Assembly (NCBI RefSeq): GCF_016545825.1
Contig: NC_052619.1
Location: forward strand, 28,807,803 to 28,871,802
DNA: 64,000 bases
DNA from: Eucalyptus grandis
Lineage: Eukaryota > Streptophyta > Magnoliopsida > Myrtales > Myrtaceae
Reading direction: 5' to 3'
Notes under the pieces: generated by a model
The model's database searches: none
What the model saw: the letters and a program-made list of their open reading frames with translations, nothing else
What the model was told of the DNA's origin: nothing
Program-made: the position numbers and the translations under genes
In this document: positions 21,231 to 33,545 of the stretch, in pieces
How positions within the stretch are numbered: the first letter of the stretch is position 1
Layout of the letters: each line of letters begins with the position of its first letter

Positions 21231-23962
21231 GGGCTAAGGAGAGAGTTGGATTTTTTTGGTAGCATGTGAAGTAGCCGGCCAAGGAGTTGTCTCTATGCAG
21301 GAGTGGGGGTGGCCTTGGCATGTAGCGGGAGCGAGTGACCGGGGGCAGTTAAGCTTTGGCTCACTCACGGGCCACCATATCATGAACAAATCATTTTTAT
21401 GGCAGTTCCCTCCTGATCTCCTCGTTTTGTTTCTTCCTTTTACTTTTCTTTTCCCCTCAGTCCTCCATTTAGCAGATTCTCCCTTTCATCTGTGGGGACA
21501 ATTTAGCCCAGCATGCCATGACACCCTTTCAACCGATTTTTTTGTATGCTTTTAGTGGGCGTTGCTAGTTATACTAATGCTACCATGTGAAAATCAGTCC
21601 ATCGAATGACGCGACGGATTGTAAATACAGTAGATATTACGAACAAATGAATTATATTCAGCTACAAAAATCGAATAGATCTGAGTTTACTCAACTTTAG
21701 ATGGCTCCTTCGTTAGAAAATACTTAATTGTAAAACTATAGCGTCAAATAATTTCAAAAACTCTTCACAAAAAACCTTCTTGCCATTCAACCGCCAACTC
21801 TCCATCGCTGTATATATCTCTTCTCTCACAAGCAATGTTTTGAAAATCGTATAATAGACCAAACCAATGTTTTGAAAATCGTGTAATAACCAATCAAAAT
21901 GGCTAGCTTTTAACTTAAAGGTCAATTTAAAATAGTTTGTATTTATAGTATAATAACAAACATAACATGTTATAATGTAATCAGATCTGACAAGTATCCA
22001 ATTGAACTCATTGAACTGGCTAATTCGATCTGACTTTAGATTCACCCCATCTCCCTTGTCTCTTTCTCCCCCTCCTCTCTTCACCTCATTGTAGCTTTCT
22101 AATAGGACTCCCTCTCTTCATATAACTTGTGGCTTCGTCGATTGGGCGGTGCCATTAGCTACGATTTGGCAGGATAAAATGAACAACTCCTTGTATCGCT
22201 TCTCATATCATAATGAATGCCCATAATTTTTGCGCTGGAGTCCCACTTGTTTGGTCATTCGATTCAATCTTTTTCCGGACCACTTATTTAGCGTGAAAAC
22301 TGACTAAACATCCGCAGGAAATTCTTAACATAACTGGACAAAACATAAGTCACTTCATCAGTTCCCTACAACTTCATCATTGAGTGATTAAATAGTGGGA
22401 AATGGCCATATCTGCCCCCGACTTCCTTCCAATCGGCCAGAAGAAAATGATGGGCATGTGTCGTTTCATGCCAAACCTTTCACCATCTAGTTGAGGCCAA
22501 AATCTCCACATCAATCCAAAAGGACAACGGGATTAGTCATTTTCCAAGCCAACGATTATATTTGAGCTTCCCTCTCTCTGTCTCTCTTGCTGCTTTTCAC
22601 CGAAAGGATATTTTTCAATCGGCACATGCTTCGTATTGTATCCCAATTGAGCAATTATTTCTGCTTCTTAAGCATATATGTTCCCGCCATTATGATCCAC
22701 TTCTTCCAAAAAAATAAAAATAAATTCCCCCATCAACAACCCAAGTCGTATAATGTCCTTCACTTACGATGACTTGATGGATTATCCTTTTATAACACGC
22801 TAAGAGACAAACAATTTGCAAAACAAAAGCTAGCATTCAAGTTGCATTTTTGAATGAATTGTGACAAATCTTGTGGAACAACTTAAGTTTTTCTTTACTG
22901 ACTATGGAAAATTTTCTAATAAAGTATCTTTTTGTACGGTAAACCGAATGGAACGTTTCTAATTATATATTTATGTCATCCATAGATAGATTAAAGACAA
23001 TCAGGAAAAAAGCTTATCCATTTGGTCACATTCTCTAGGATGGGTTTTGTCCGGGTATAATAATTTTCGAATGGAAAAAGAAGATCCCATACTTTTCGAC
23101 ATCCACTAAAGATGGAAGCTTTGGTCCCATGTTTCGGTTACTTGAAGGAGCTATCGCATTTAGACGTCTATTGAATTATTACACCGACAACTTTTTACGA
23201 GATTTGTTTATGGAAATCTCAATGATTGCATTGTATAAGAACCATGGAAGAAAGAATTAAGAATTTTGAGAAAAGATTTAATAGTTGAATTTTCCACGTG
23301 TGTAGAAAGATCCGCTCGCAGAATATGCCCTTTACAATGTTAGAAAGCACCACTTCGTTTCATATTTGTCTATTTCATGGCGACTATACTGGAGTCAAGA
23401 ACTAATGAATAAGAAAAGGTAAGATTTTGGCTTATTTTGCGAAAAGTGAATGATTTGGAAAATGTATTCCTGAAAATAATTGATTGTATCACTTACAAAA
23501 ATAGATGAACAAAACATAATTTCATCGACACAAAAAGTTTAGACATAAATTGGTTTCAAAATGAAAACATTTTTCATTGATTGATTATTTCATTTTTAGG
23601 AAAATATTTTTTATATCATTCATTTTCTGCTAAATAAAGGTAATCTTTATGAGAAACTGCTCTGTTTTTTCCTGACTTAGTAAAGACGGGAAACAAAACG
23701 CCTAACACAAGTGCTGCTTTAAGAAGTACGGTTTTTCAGGCACGCACAAAATATTGATAGATGGTTAGTTTGAAATTGAGGTAGATGATGCCATATGGAG
23801 CTTATCTATAAGCTCGTAATATATAGTTTTCTTTAGGATTTTTCTTGGCACTTTTACGTGGGCAACATTTTCCTTCTTCCTTGATTGGAAAACCCTCTCT
23901 CCAGTCAGTCCTCTGATGGGTGGGGTTACGAGCACGAACATCCTCCTTACTTAAGATTCAAT
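21231..23962. other. Spacer, no recognisable gene
   Basis: Frames such as 21256-21555 and 22084-21713 show no family features. A 32-bp imperfect direct repeat ('caatgttttgaaaatcgt') lies at about 21833 and 21865. Otherwise AT-rich. Confidence 0.5.
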
Positions 23963-23965
23963 TAA

Positions 23966-24560
23966 TGACTTGCATGGTAACATTTTTGTTTATTGGTTTT
24001 TTTTTTATTCTTTTATTCTTCGGAATATAAAAAAAAAAACATAAATCTATTTGATAACGTCAGTTAATTTTTTTATTCCCCAGAATAAAAAAAAAAAAAA
24101 ATCAGGGAATAGATTTGGAATGAAAACAAGAAATAGAAAAAAAAAAAAAGTGGCTTATTGTTCCCGAAAATAACTTCTAGAAATAATTTTTTTCTTTCTT
24201 TTCTTTTTTCTTTTCTTCTTCTTCCTCTTCTAATCGGCTAGTGGAAACTCGTCGCCCACCGCTAGTTGCCAACCTTTGCCTCTTGCTCCACCAGTTGTAG
24301 GCTGCTAGGGCAGCTAGAGGAGGAGAAAAAAGAGAGGAAAAAGAAAATAAAAAGAAAATAGAAAAATAGAAAAAAAGTATTAAAAATTAAAAAAATTCTA
24401 TGGCATAAAAAAATTTGTGGGTTGTAACAATTATTCCAGAATATAAATTATGTATAGTTCTTAAACGCGTTGTTTCATTTAGAAATTATTCCAATGAATA
24501 GAAAAAAATATTTCCAAAAAGTTAAAACTGTTCAAAACAAAAATGTTACCAAACATATCC
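23966..24560. mobile_element. PIF/Harbinger-like non-autonomous element, TSD TAA
   Basis: The left end TGACTTGCATGGTAACATTT and the inverted right end GGATATGTTTGGTAACATTT match in their inner 10 bases and several outer ones. Both sides are flanked by TAA (23963-23965 and 24561-24563). Inside are A/T-rich arms, poly-pyrimidine and poly-purine tracts and a short GC-rich core (about 24225-24310). No transposase is present. The architecture matches the element at 30190-30990. Confidence 0.65.
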
Positions 24561-24563
24561 TAA

Positions 24564-24809
24564 GTTTCCAATCAAGGGACGTTCACAACTTGTAATGTAC
24601 CAATCAGAGGCATGATTGGAGGAAGTTTGCTCCAATAAGAGATTGAGAAAACATAAGCCTTCATTTGTAAAGCGGTCAAGTGGCATCTAGGACAACTTTC
24701 ACGCATTCAAACCGATCTATCTCTCCAAAAACTTTTAACTCCATGTTACCACATGAATCCAGTGTATCCAAAAAAATTTCAGTACTATGCCGCAAGCTGC
24801 AGCACACGT

Positions 24810-24851
<42 letters not shown>

Positions 24852-27800
24852 GATGAGAAAATTGATTTGTTCACATCCATCCGTAAACATAGGACCTTAT
24901 CCGATGACGAGTCTCTGGATATTCCTTGTGTCTGGGTCCTCGATATGGCACTACATATTAGGAAAGGACCCATTAGCATGTTGAAGGCAAACACGTGATG
25001 GCACCTCTTTTGTTCCCTCACGTAAAACGACCGAACCCTGCTTCCCTTCTCCGGCAAATAGCGTACACCCGCCCCAGCAAAATTGACCACTCGACCGCGC
25101 CACCTGTTTCATGGGGTCCCAATTATGCGTCTCGATCTCGTTTCGGCATTGCTTGCCCTCAATCATCCATGCGCTAGATATCTCTTCCAGAATTCACACC
25201 CTAAAAAGAATAATACGAGATATCGTTGATGTTTTATAAGTTGAAAATCGTATTTAAGGTAACCCTAAAAAAGATCACGCAAGAAGTATTCAAATGGAAA
25301 TGCCCATCTTTTTGTAATGAAAAAGAAGTGATTACTAAAAGATTATATATGACTTTTTACATCGCGATGACCCCAACATTAAAGTTCTAAAAGAGTAATA
25401 TTCACAATATATGCAAAAAGTTATTAGATAACATTTTCCTAAAGTTTCTCGATTAGGTTTCATTTTCTTCCTCAAACTAGAACAAGTTAGTTCCTTGGAC
25501 CCATAATAGAGCAATGGAAGAAAAGAGTGCAAGACACATATATATCTCCCGTGGGCATTTTTTTAAAGGATATGCTTAAATCAGTCCACCTCCTGATACT
25601 ATGAAACATCTCTTAGAACTAACTTGGGTATTAGAAAGGCAGGTTTGCGAAATTTGTTTGCGTAAAACCCCACAGGGTTGGTCAATAGCAAGTGTGTTCG
25701 TCTTCCTTGTTGATGGTTCAAATTGCAATCACCTTACTAATGCAATATTTTAGAGTCATCCCACGAGCATGGCCAAGTTATGCTCCGATAATTAGTCACA
25801 AGGCAAGGAATACAGCAACTTTCAGGGATTAGTAGAGTACTTAAGGAGTTCGACATGGTCCTTGTTAGAGAAAAGAGAAAAGGATGATGGTACGTCGAGA
25901 TTTATCAATTACCATATAGACTTGTGATGTTGAATAGAATTGTTATAGATCCGATTGCCTTGTATGTAGTTTATTAAAATGAATTTAGCTAATAATCTCC
26001 CCGATAATTATTATAGGTCAGACATCCAACTAGTCACCTGCGGAACAAAGCACCCAAACAGACACCAAAAGTTGTACCATGTTGTTTTTTTGCCGCAGGT
26101 CGATTCATGTTACAAACTTTCACCAAGTCAAATTAGACCTCCTGCGTAGAAAAGCTGCTTCACTCTTTCCCAACCCATAAACTATTATTTCCCACATTTT
26201 CCCCCAAAAAATAAATTTCTCTCTTTTCAAAAGAACGATTTTTAGAAGAGCATAAGAAGAATCCGTGGGCAGCATAAAAGGAGAGCCACATAAGTCCAAA
26301 AAATTAGGGCATCGAAAGGCTATAAAAATAATTAAGTTTTGAGAGGTTTGAGGAGGGCATTATTCCAGAGATTGTGATACAACAGCTAGAGGACATACTG
26401 GCTAGCGCAACAGAGTTCACCCAGCCCGCATTGGAATTGCTCAAAAGGGAATTCCCTTGCATCCATGCTCCTTGGCCTTTCTTCCATTAAGACAGCAAGT
26501 GGAACAAAAGGTGCTACCATGAAAGCAAGGAATGTATCCCATGTGGCTCAGATACCCTCGTCGAATATAAAATCGCACTGCCATTGGGGTTTTGTACTTT
26601 ACTGATTAATTGCTTAATGAGCACACTGGCATTTGCGCTTTATTTATTTGGGGGAAGAAGCACAATTATGCCCGAACGTATGGAAGCCAAACATATACGG
26701 ACAAGGACTCTGATTGACGTTCGGCTAGGAGAAAAACGACAAGTTCCCTTTGCATCATGCGAGATGAGTTTGCGCTGTTTAGGCCAAAACGCCAATTCAA
26801 TCATTGCTAGGGCCTGTTTTCTCCCCCTTTACGGGTGGCGGACTTAAAAAAAGATGAGAGCCTGTATAGTTGCTAAGTCACGTCACATTAGGGTTTCGTT
26901 TTCGGGCACTATATAGTACTCTGAGAATGCAGCTTGTAGACGTGTTGATGGGATTGATTGGAAATGGGGACAGCACTGATGAGTGGTTTTTCCTTTGGCG
27001 AAGCACTGAATTTTCACATTTAATGCAGGTGTTCACGTGTCGTTAATTTAGATTGATTGTTGCGAATAGGAGAATACGAGACGCTAGGAGCTGAAGGGAC
27101 AAGCTTCGCGCAGATTACAACTATGCTCGTCCAGTTAGCTGCTGCTCGAGTGTAAGTTTGGTTTTGATATGTTCAGGCATCATCTCCCAGGCTCATTCAT
27201 AATTTATTCGAGTAACTTGTTGGCCTTGTCCTCACCTAATAGAATAACGGTTTCAATAGCATAATTTCATCATTTACTAAAACCTTATTTACCTTTTACT
27301 TTGAACATCCCTATTTGAACTAAACACATATCGTGGATTGTCTAATTTTGATTGATTTTGATGATACAATTAACTCAAGTTGAACTTGGCTATATTGAGT
27401 ACTAAATGAAGTCAAGTAGAGAGTCAAACGGAGTTAGATAAGATATCTATATCATGACCTCACCACCACTAGGAGTGACGGTCCAATCTCAAGCGACCCA
27501 AATTCAGGATTGCTTGAAGCCCGTGTCATTTGATCTGGACCTGCAACCTTTCCACCAAGATCAGGGGCATAGATCCAAGGCTAGAGAGAGAGAGAGGCTT
27601 GGTTGTGCAAGCGGCAATGTCGTGGGGCTCGTATTGAGGCAGGGTGGGGCAAATGCTTCTCCTTAAACTCCTGAAAAAGACATTATATCAATTAGATTAA
27701 AAATGTCTATCTACCGAAAGTTAGATTTAATTTCTCACAAATATTTATTTGTAAACATATTATACCTTAATGAATTAGCATGACTTGGGAGGGACAGCAT

Positions 27801-28805
27801 TCGGTGTGGATCAGAAAAATAGGACTCGTAATTTTTAAGACACGACTCTAATATAATCCCAATCCTTGATATACGCCCATATATTTGAATTCATTTGAAC
27901 AATGGTCCCATTGTTTATGTTCTTTTTTTAACATTTGACCAAACATTGACTATTGATTCTCCCTCGCTAGCCACCCAGTGGATGCGATTTCGGTTGCATC
28001 GAAAAGAATTTCATCCCTACTTTGGTAAAATGCGCTGACTTATTCTCTGGATCTTAGTCGCTTCGTGAGACGTAATGAACAGCTACAAAATACTCCATTT
28101 GCTAACCTAAGACCGGCGGAAAAGGCCATGGGCTTGATACTGACGAAAAGGCCATGGGCTTAGCTTGCTTCTAGGCGGATGGGGATATGCGAGTCAATTG
28201 CATTTCGAACTTGTTCTTGCTATCTTACTTTAATATCCGCAGCCACGCACTGGACGTTGATAGAGTTTGTGAAATAATTTATTTTGAAGACTGGTAACAG
28301 TCCCCAGCTAATCACTCCTTTTAGGAGCTTTTCTACGTAGAATCGGTTGGGTCCTTTCATTGCCGCATAATGCATCGACAATTAAAAACCTTAGAATTAA
28401 GTGCCACGCATAAATCACGATATGCCATCCAAATACACCTGTTGAATTTGTTTGCTAAATGGTGAGAGGTCCTGCATATCTAGTCCGAGTCTAGGTTTCT
28501 ACTTCGACCAACAATTACAAGAACGTCAATACTTAAGTATGGAGTCTTTGACCTCCCAAATCCAACATTAGATGAAATAGATTCTTAATTGATATGTATC
28601 CTAAATAGTTGCTATCTAAACGATTCACTTGGGAGGCTTTAGGCGAAATGGGTCGAATTGTTAAACATATCGGATGTATGCAAAGCTTAAAAAAATGAAA
28701 TATCTGATTTTCTCAAGTCACCCATGAATTTTAACAATGCATAAATTTCATTTATACTTTATTATTAACCAGAAGGACCACATTACTAACGGGAAGGACC
28801 AAATT
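24564..28805. other. Spacer, no recognisable gene
   Basis: A (CT)n microsatellite lies at 24813-24850. A weak tRNA-like pair of pol III boxes ('tggtcaatagc' and 'ggttcaaattgc') near 25678-25733 could be a SINE head. Frames at 24785-25177, 26584-26847 and 27454-27666 have no family features. Confidence 0.45.
24813..24850. repeat. (CT)n microsatellite
   Basis: A 38-base CT repeat. Confidence 0.95.
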
Positions 28806-28807
28806 AC

Positions 28808-29010
28808 TAAGTTATTGGGAAAATCATCAAAAAAAAGTCCTACAATTATTGTATTTGTACCCATTCAATTATAAATCTTTCAATTAAGCCAATTAATCAT
28901 AAACATTTTCAAGTTTTGCCGATAAAGTTCTTCCGATCAATTTTAGCCAAAAATCATTGGCATTTATAGAGCTCAACATGAATAGAATGGTGGCAGCAGA
29001 GAGGGGGAGG
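28808..29010. mobile_element. Left arm of the fold-back (Mutator-like) family, truncated
   Basis: The run 'gggaaaatcatcaaaaaa' followed by 'caattataaatctttcaatt' and 'ttggccaaaa'-type words parallels the left arm of 6819-7786. No core or right arm follows, so it is a broken copy. Confidence 0.5.
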
Positions 29011-29419
29011 GGGTAAATTGTGTGATCACTCATACCCGTATTGAGAAATTAGTACATGAGTATAATATATGTACTAAGTCCATCAGTTTTGTCTGTCCTT
29101 GCAGCAGATGGTCACATGCCCAACCCTTAGCTTTCTTTTGCTTGACTCGTGCAAGTTTGGAATTTGCTCGTGATCCTCGCAAAATGGTCAAGGACACAAA
29201 TGGCATGTCGATTTCCACAGGCAAGATGGTACGACTTCTATCATCTCCACGAAGCGAGCATCTTCTCGTCACGAAAAGAAAACAAACACAACACTTTGGG
29301 AACTTAGAACAAAGAACGTGATTTTGAATGTTTTCCCTGTCGACGACTTTAGGTACAATGTAATCCCACTAGATTCTCATTCTTTGCATTATTTCTTACC
29401 AGTCCCCCAGGAAAAAAAA
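29011..29419. other. Spacer before the tandem duplication
   Basis: The frames at 29022-29321 (plus) and 29030-29272 (minus) overlap each other and show no family features. No gene is supported. Confidence 0.45.
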
Positions 29420-30189
29420 AATGGACATATGTACAAGTGGTTGCGAGAATGTTTTATTTCCAAGGCTGACAAGCTTTGATCGATGAAGTAATTTTATATT
29501 TATTTTCTATGCAATCCTTTGTCACCATCCGTATTTGAAGTGTGGAAGTGGGGGGAAATCTGTAAAAAGAAATACGATTTCTATATATTTTAATAGAAGA
29601 AAGATGCAAAAACTTGCATCGGTTTTTACCCTATGACCCAAAAATATACCTCTAATTTCAAAACTAAAACTTACATGCCTCGACCCCAACTAAAATGACA
29701 ATTCGTTTCGAGCTAATTACATTTTACTTTAAATGTATTTGTCAGAAATAACTTTCTTTATTTATAGATACGTCGATGCGTGCATATATTTCAAATAATC
29801 AAAGATAAATTTGACCATCCAGATATAATAAAATTCCACGATCAAGAACGTGCATGAAGCTAGCACAACTTACAACCCCGGCTTCACCATCGAAGATTTC
29901 CAGCTGCCGCGGACGTCCGACGTGGACGGCGAAGAACTGCAGCATTGGCCCAAACGTATTGGGCTTTTAATAGAATTTAATGTATCTTAGCAAACGAAAA
30001 AATTGATTTTCTCATTAGTAGGAAAGCTAGACCCGGTCCAGAACGTGGCCCAATAGCCTCGTGGGCTGGTCCAACCAACTTATGCTGGAGAACAAAGGCA
30101 CGGCCTTTGGATGAATTCGGTTTCACGTAAAAGGCCCATCTGACTTGAGAAAACCGGATTTTAATTTTCAGAGTATGATTAGTCTTTTA

Positions 30190-30990
30190 GGCCCTGCATG
30201 GTCAAAAATGTTTATGTTCCTGGGAACACAAATTTTTGTTTTTTGTTCATGTGAAAAAAAGAACAAAATGCGTTTATTTGCGTTTTGTTCCAAACTTGAT
30301 TTTGTTAAACACATCTCCTGAACGAAACAAAAGAAAGCAAAAAAAAAGTTGTTTTTGTTTCTGGAACAAAATTTATGAACACTTTTCTCTCTCTTCCATT
30401 TTCTTCTCTCTTTTTCTTCTTCTTTTCTTCTTCTTTTTTTCTTTCTTTTTTCTTTGGTGGTCATCGGTCTCGACCATGGCGGCGACCAACCGTCCGGGCC
30501 GGTGACCTCGTCGGAGCGTCGCCGGCCCCCGAGGCCGAGCGTCGCTAGCCCCTAACAAGGGTCGGCCTCGCCTTAGCCGGGGAGCTCGGCATTGCCGGAT
30601 CCGGGCGAGCTCGAGCTCGCCCAACCAAGGCGAGGCCGAGCCTCGCGGGGCCGCCGGCCGAGCTCGCCGTGGCCGGGCGAGGTCGCCGGCCCTCGCTGGC
30701 CGTCGATCGCCGCCATGGCCGAGGCGCGGACCGGCCAAAAGAAGAAAAAAAGGAAAATAAAAAATAAAAAATAAATAAATAAGAAAGAAAAATAAAAAAT
30801 AAAATAAAATAATTAAAAAATTAAAAGAAATAAATTATACAAATTTACCAAACGTGTTTATATTTTTTTTATATTTTTGGAACAGATTTACAAATGTGTT
30901 TTTTTGTTCAAAAATTATTTCCTAAAACAGAAATACTTTTTTTATTTATTCTCGAAACAATTTTTAAAAGAAATATTACCAAACGCACCG
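30190..30990. mobile_element. PIF/Harbinger-like non-autonomous element, TSD TTA, with empty site at 34302
   Basis: The element starts GGCCCTGCATGGTCAAAAAT and ends ATATTACCAAACGCACCG, flanked by TTA at 30187-30189 and 30991-30993. The paralogous copy B reads straight through the same point (34291-34310) with one TTA and no insertion, which fixes both boundaries. GGCC-type ends and a TTA duplication are typical of PIF/Harbinger (Tourist) elements. The interior has AT-rich arms, poly-pyrimidine and poly-purine tracts and a GC-rich core (about 30470-30740) full of 'gccgg' words. Its open frames are compositional and no transposase is seen. Confidence 0.85.
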
Positions 30991-32029
30991 TTATTTTCTT
31001 ACGAACTTATCTCGTCAAAGCACGGTAAAATTTCTCTTTATGAAGAAAAGGAGCTATACTCCATCAAAATTGCAAAACGAAGCTTTTCGCTGTTGGTCTT
31101 TCAAACCACCTCATCTTTGATTTTTCAAGTTGAAAACATCGAAAAAAAAAAAACTACAAATGCCTTCGACATAGACTCTAAACGAGCTTTCTGGATGGCT
31201 CTTTTGGGCCTCGTAACTCCACTAAGATTTCACTCACGACTCCTAGTAAGTCCATGGAAATGGAGATCATACCCTATTCAAGTTGGCTTTCTTTTTTCCA
31301 AATTATTCGGAGATTTCAACATCCTGTAATGTTAATTACACTAGAACTGAATGTTTCAATTAGAGATATTACTGTTCGGGGAACGGCCCTGCTTGCATGC
31401 ATGAAGTTAACTGATTATTGGGAGAAGAAATTGGGTAGTTCTAATGTTACATGAGAAAAGTGGATCAATTGAAAAAGTCATAGGACATATGTGCCAACAA
31501 TGTCTTCTTGTTTTTCTTTCTATTTCCTCCTAGGGTAGTTTTAAGTCCAAAAAGTAAGACTAAACTCACTTTTCCAGTTATATATTAGATTATTGACTAA
31601 AGTCTCTTTTGGAAGACAAAGGACCAGAACTAGTAGAAAGGAGATGATTCAAGTAGTCGAACCCGGTGCCATTAGCCAAGAGATTCAAGGATGTGATTTA
31701 AGTCGATGACTAGAGATAATTTTAATTTCAACATGCAAGCAATTTCGATTTCAATCCATTTACTAGAGTTTTTGCCAATGTTTGGTAGTATTTATGGAAC
31801 CTCGAATAAGTTGACAGAAGGCAGGATTTCTCTGAGAGAGAGATCGTCTTAGGTAGGTAAATCTCCGACTCATGAAATACCATGTTTATTTTATAGAATA
31901 GGCAAGATGCGATTCAAGCATTCCGAATAGGCAGCTCAGCACTTTGTAACATGAGAAATCAAACTTCTACAGTGCCCCTAATCCACGTCGGTTCCGTGAT
32001 CGCCTATTCAAATCCGTACCATTGAAATC

Positions 32030-32420
32030 CCCAAAAAATGAGACGCGAGAGATAGGGAAACGAGCTCCGCCGCTGGGCTCCGACACAGATTTCCAGTACT
32101 CGGTCGGAACGCAGGGGGCGGCTGCCGTGGGGAGATGTTTGGCGACCGAACCGAAGGACGCGAGTTTTACGCGCGGGATGCATTGCATCTCGTGTCGTGG
32201 TGCCGTGGTGGGACAAAGTCACGTGGCGTACGAGAACATTCTGTGGGCTGGAAGAAGGGTGGGGGAAGTGGGAAGCGGGAAGCGGGGTGGTCGAAGTCAA
32301 ACATCAGGCGCGGGAGATTCCGCCCCCCGCGCTCCGCCGATCCGGGGCGGCGCCCTCTTCAAGCGGATCCGCCGCGCCCTTCCCCCACACTGTGTTGGCC
32401 CACCTCAGCTGTCTGAAGAT
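32030..32420. other. GC-rich block with G-box, copy A
   Basis: About 390 bases of high GC in AT-rich surroundings, conserved with 35555-35950. It includes CACGTGGC (32220-32227), the G-box recognised by bZIP/bHLH factors. Several frames are open at once, and the frames do not stay in step between the copies. A promoter or CpG-rich relic is therefore more likely than an exon. Confidence 0.5.
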
Positions 32421-33487
32421 AGACATGCCCTGAATGAGGTTAGCTTGGAGCAACTCATTTGAAAGAGGATTGATCTAATTATCAAGTGCACACGACTCGC
32501 ACTTAAGATATTTGTCGACTGATTTTAAGACTAAATCACAACTCGTGTTGAGCATGTCAGATGATCTACTTACACGATTTGTGTCAATAAGTAGGTTGTG
32601 CCTATCCTGTCGTGTGATAACTCCAATTTTCTCTTTTATGTTTTCACTTTCATTTCATTTTGTGGCTTAGTAAACTCTATTGAGTATGGTAATTTCAATA
32701 TGTGCCCATTTGAAATAATAGCGAAGCATGCGTGTATGTCTTATAAGTATTGGCCTTACAGAACGTGCAAGTACGGTGATTGAAATTAATGGTTTTTCCA
32801 CCGACTATCAGGCAACCCTTTGTGATCAAAACGAACGTATTGCTCAGCATAAAGCTGCCATGCATTTGACCTTTTTGGTTCTTCCTCTTTCTGGTCGACT
32901 GCAGCATGCATGAACTCGGTTCACGGGTCTCGTGGACATCCTCTGTACAGGATGTCGCATTCGGGCTTGAACAGACTTAAAAATCCTATTATTGCCCCAA
33001 TTCACATGATTTTCTTTATATATTATTACGTTCGGGAGACATAACTTTGAGCTATCATCATGTGCACGGGAAAATTAAAGTCGACTATTGTGATTTTCCC
33101 TACAAGTATTCAAAAACATGTTACAAGCTAGCAATCGCAATTCGGGAACATGAAGCAGCCATTGAGAAGGGTTCTTTTTAGGCTAACGCAGTATTGAATG
33201 ACCCTTAGAGCCTATGATTTTCAAAGTAATAAGGCAAGCCAGGCAAGAGGCAAGAGGCAAGCGGCAAACAACGAGCGGGAGCAAGACGCGCATTGAGTGT
33301 CACTTACAAAGAGGGTTTCTAAACTTCTAATTAGGGCTTTATTCTTTCAGATTTAATTGGCAAAGATAAAAAAAGAAAGAAGAGGACAAAACATAATGCC
33401 GGAGGAGGAGGACTCGTTGATGCCATTAACGTTAAGTTAGGGTTATAGACATTAAAATAGATGAGGGAATATTATATGTAATATATT

Positions 33488-33545
33488 AAATATATAATAT
33501 ATCTATTATATATATATATATAGTATATATAATATATAATATTTA
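33488..33545. repeat. TA-rich low-complexity tract
   Basis: Almost pure TA/ATA sequence in the spacer between the two duplicated copies. Confidence 0.85.

Larger units (their letters stand above)
29420..33160. repeat. Tandem segmental duplication, copy A
   Basis: Collinear with 33571-36955. Shared landmarks in order are 'gaatgttttatttcc', 'cttgcatcggtttt', 'gatgaattcggtttcacg', 'gaagaaaaggagctata', a GC-rich block with a G-box, and 'gtcgactgcagcatgc'. This copy alone carries the Harbinger-like insertion at 30190-30990. No known protein was found in either copy. Confidence 0.88.

Noticed and set aside
30373..30774. GC-rich open frames of about 60-120 codons
   Set aside because: They lie in the GC-rich core of the Harbinger-like element, are absent from copy B, and have biased, low-complexity composition.
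32022..32462. 146-codon frame in the GC-rich block, and its counterpart at 35475-35975
   Set aside because: Several frames are open at once and the corresponding peptides lie in different frames in the two copies; no domain is seen.
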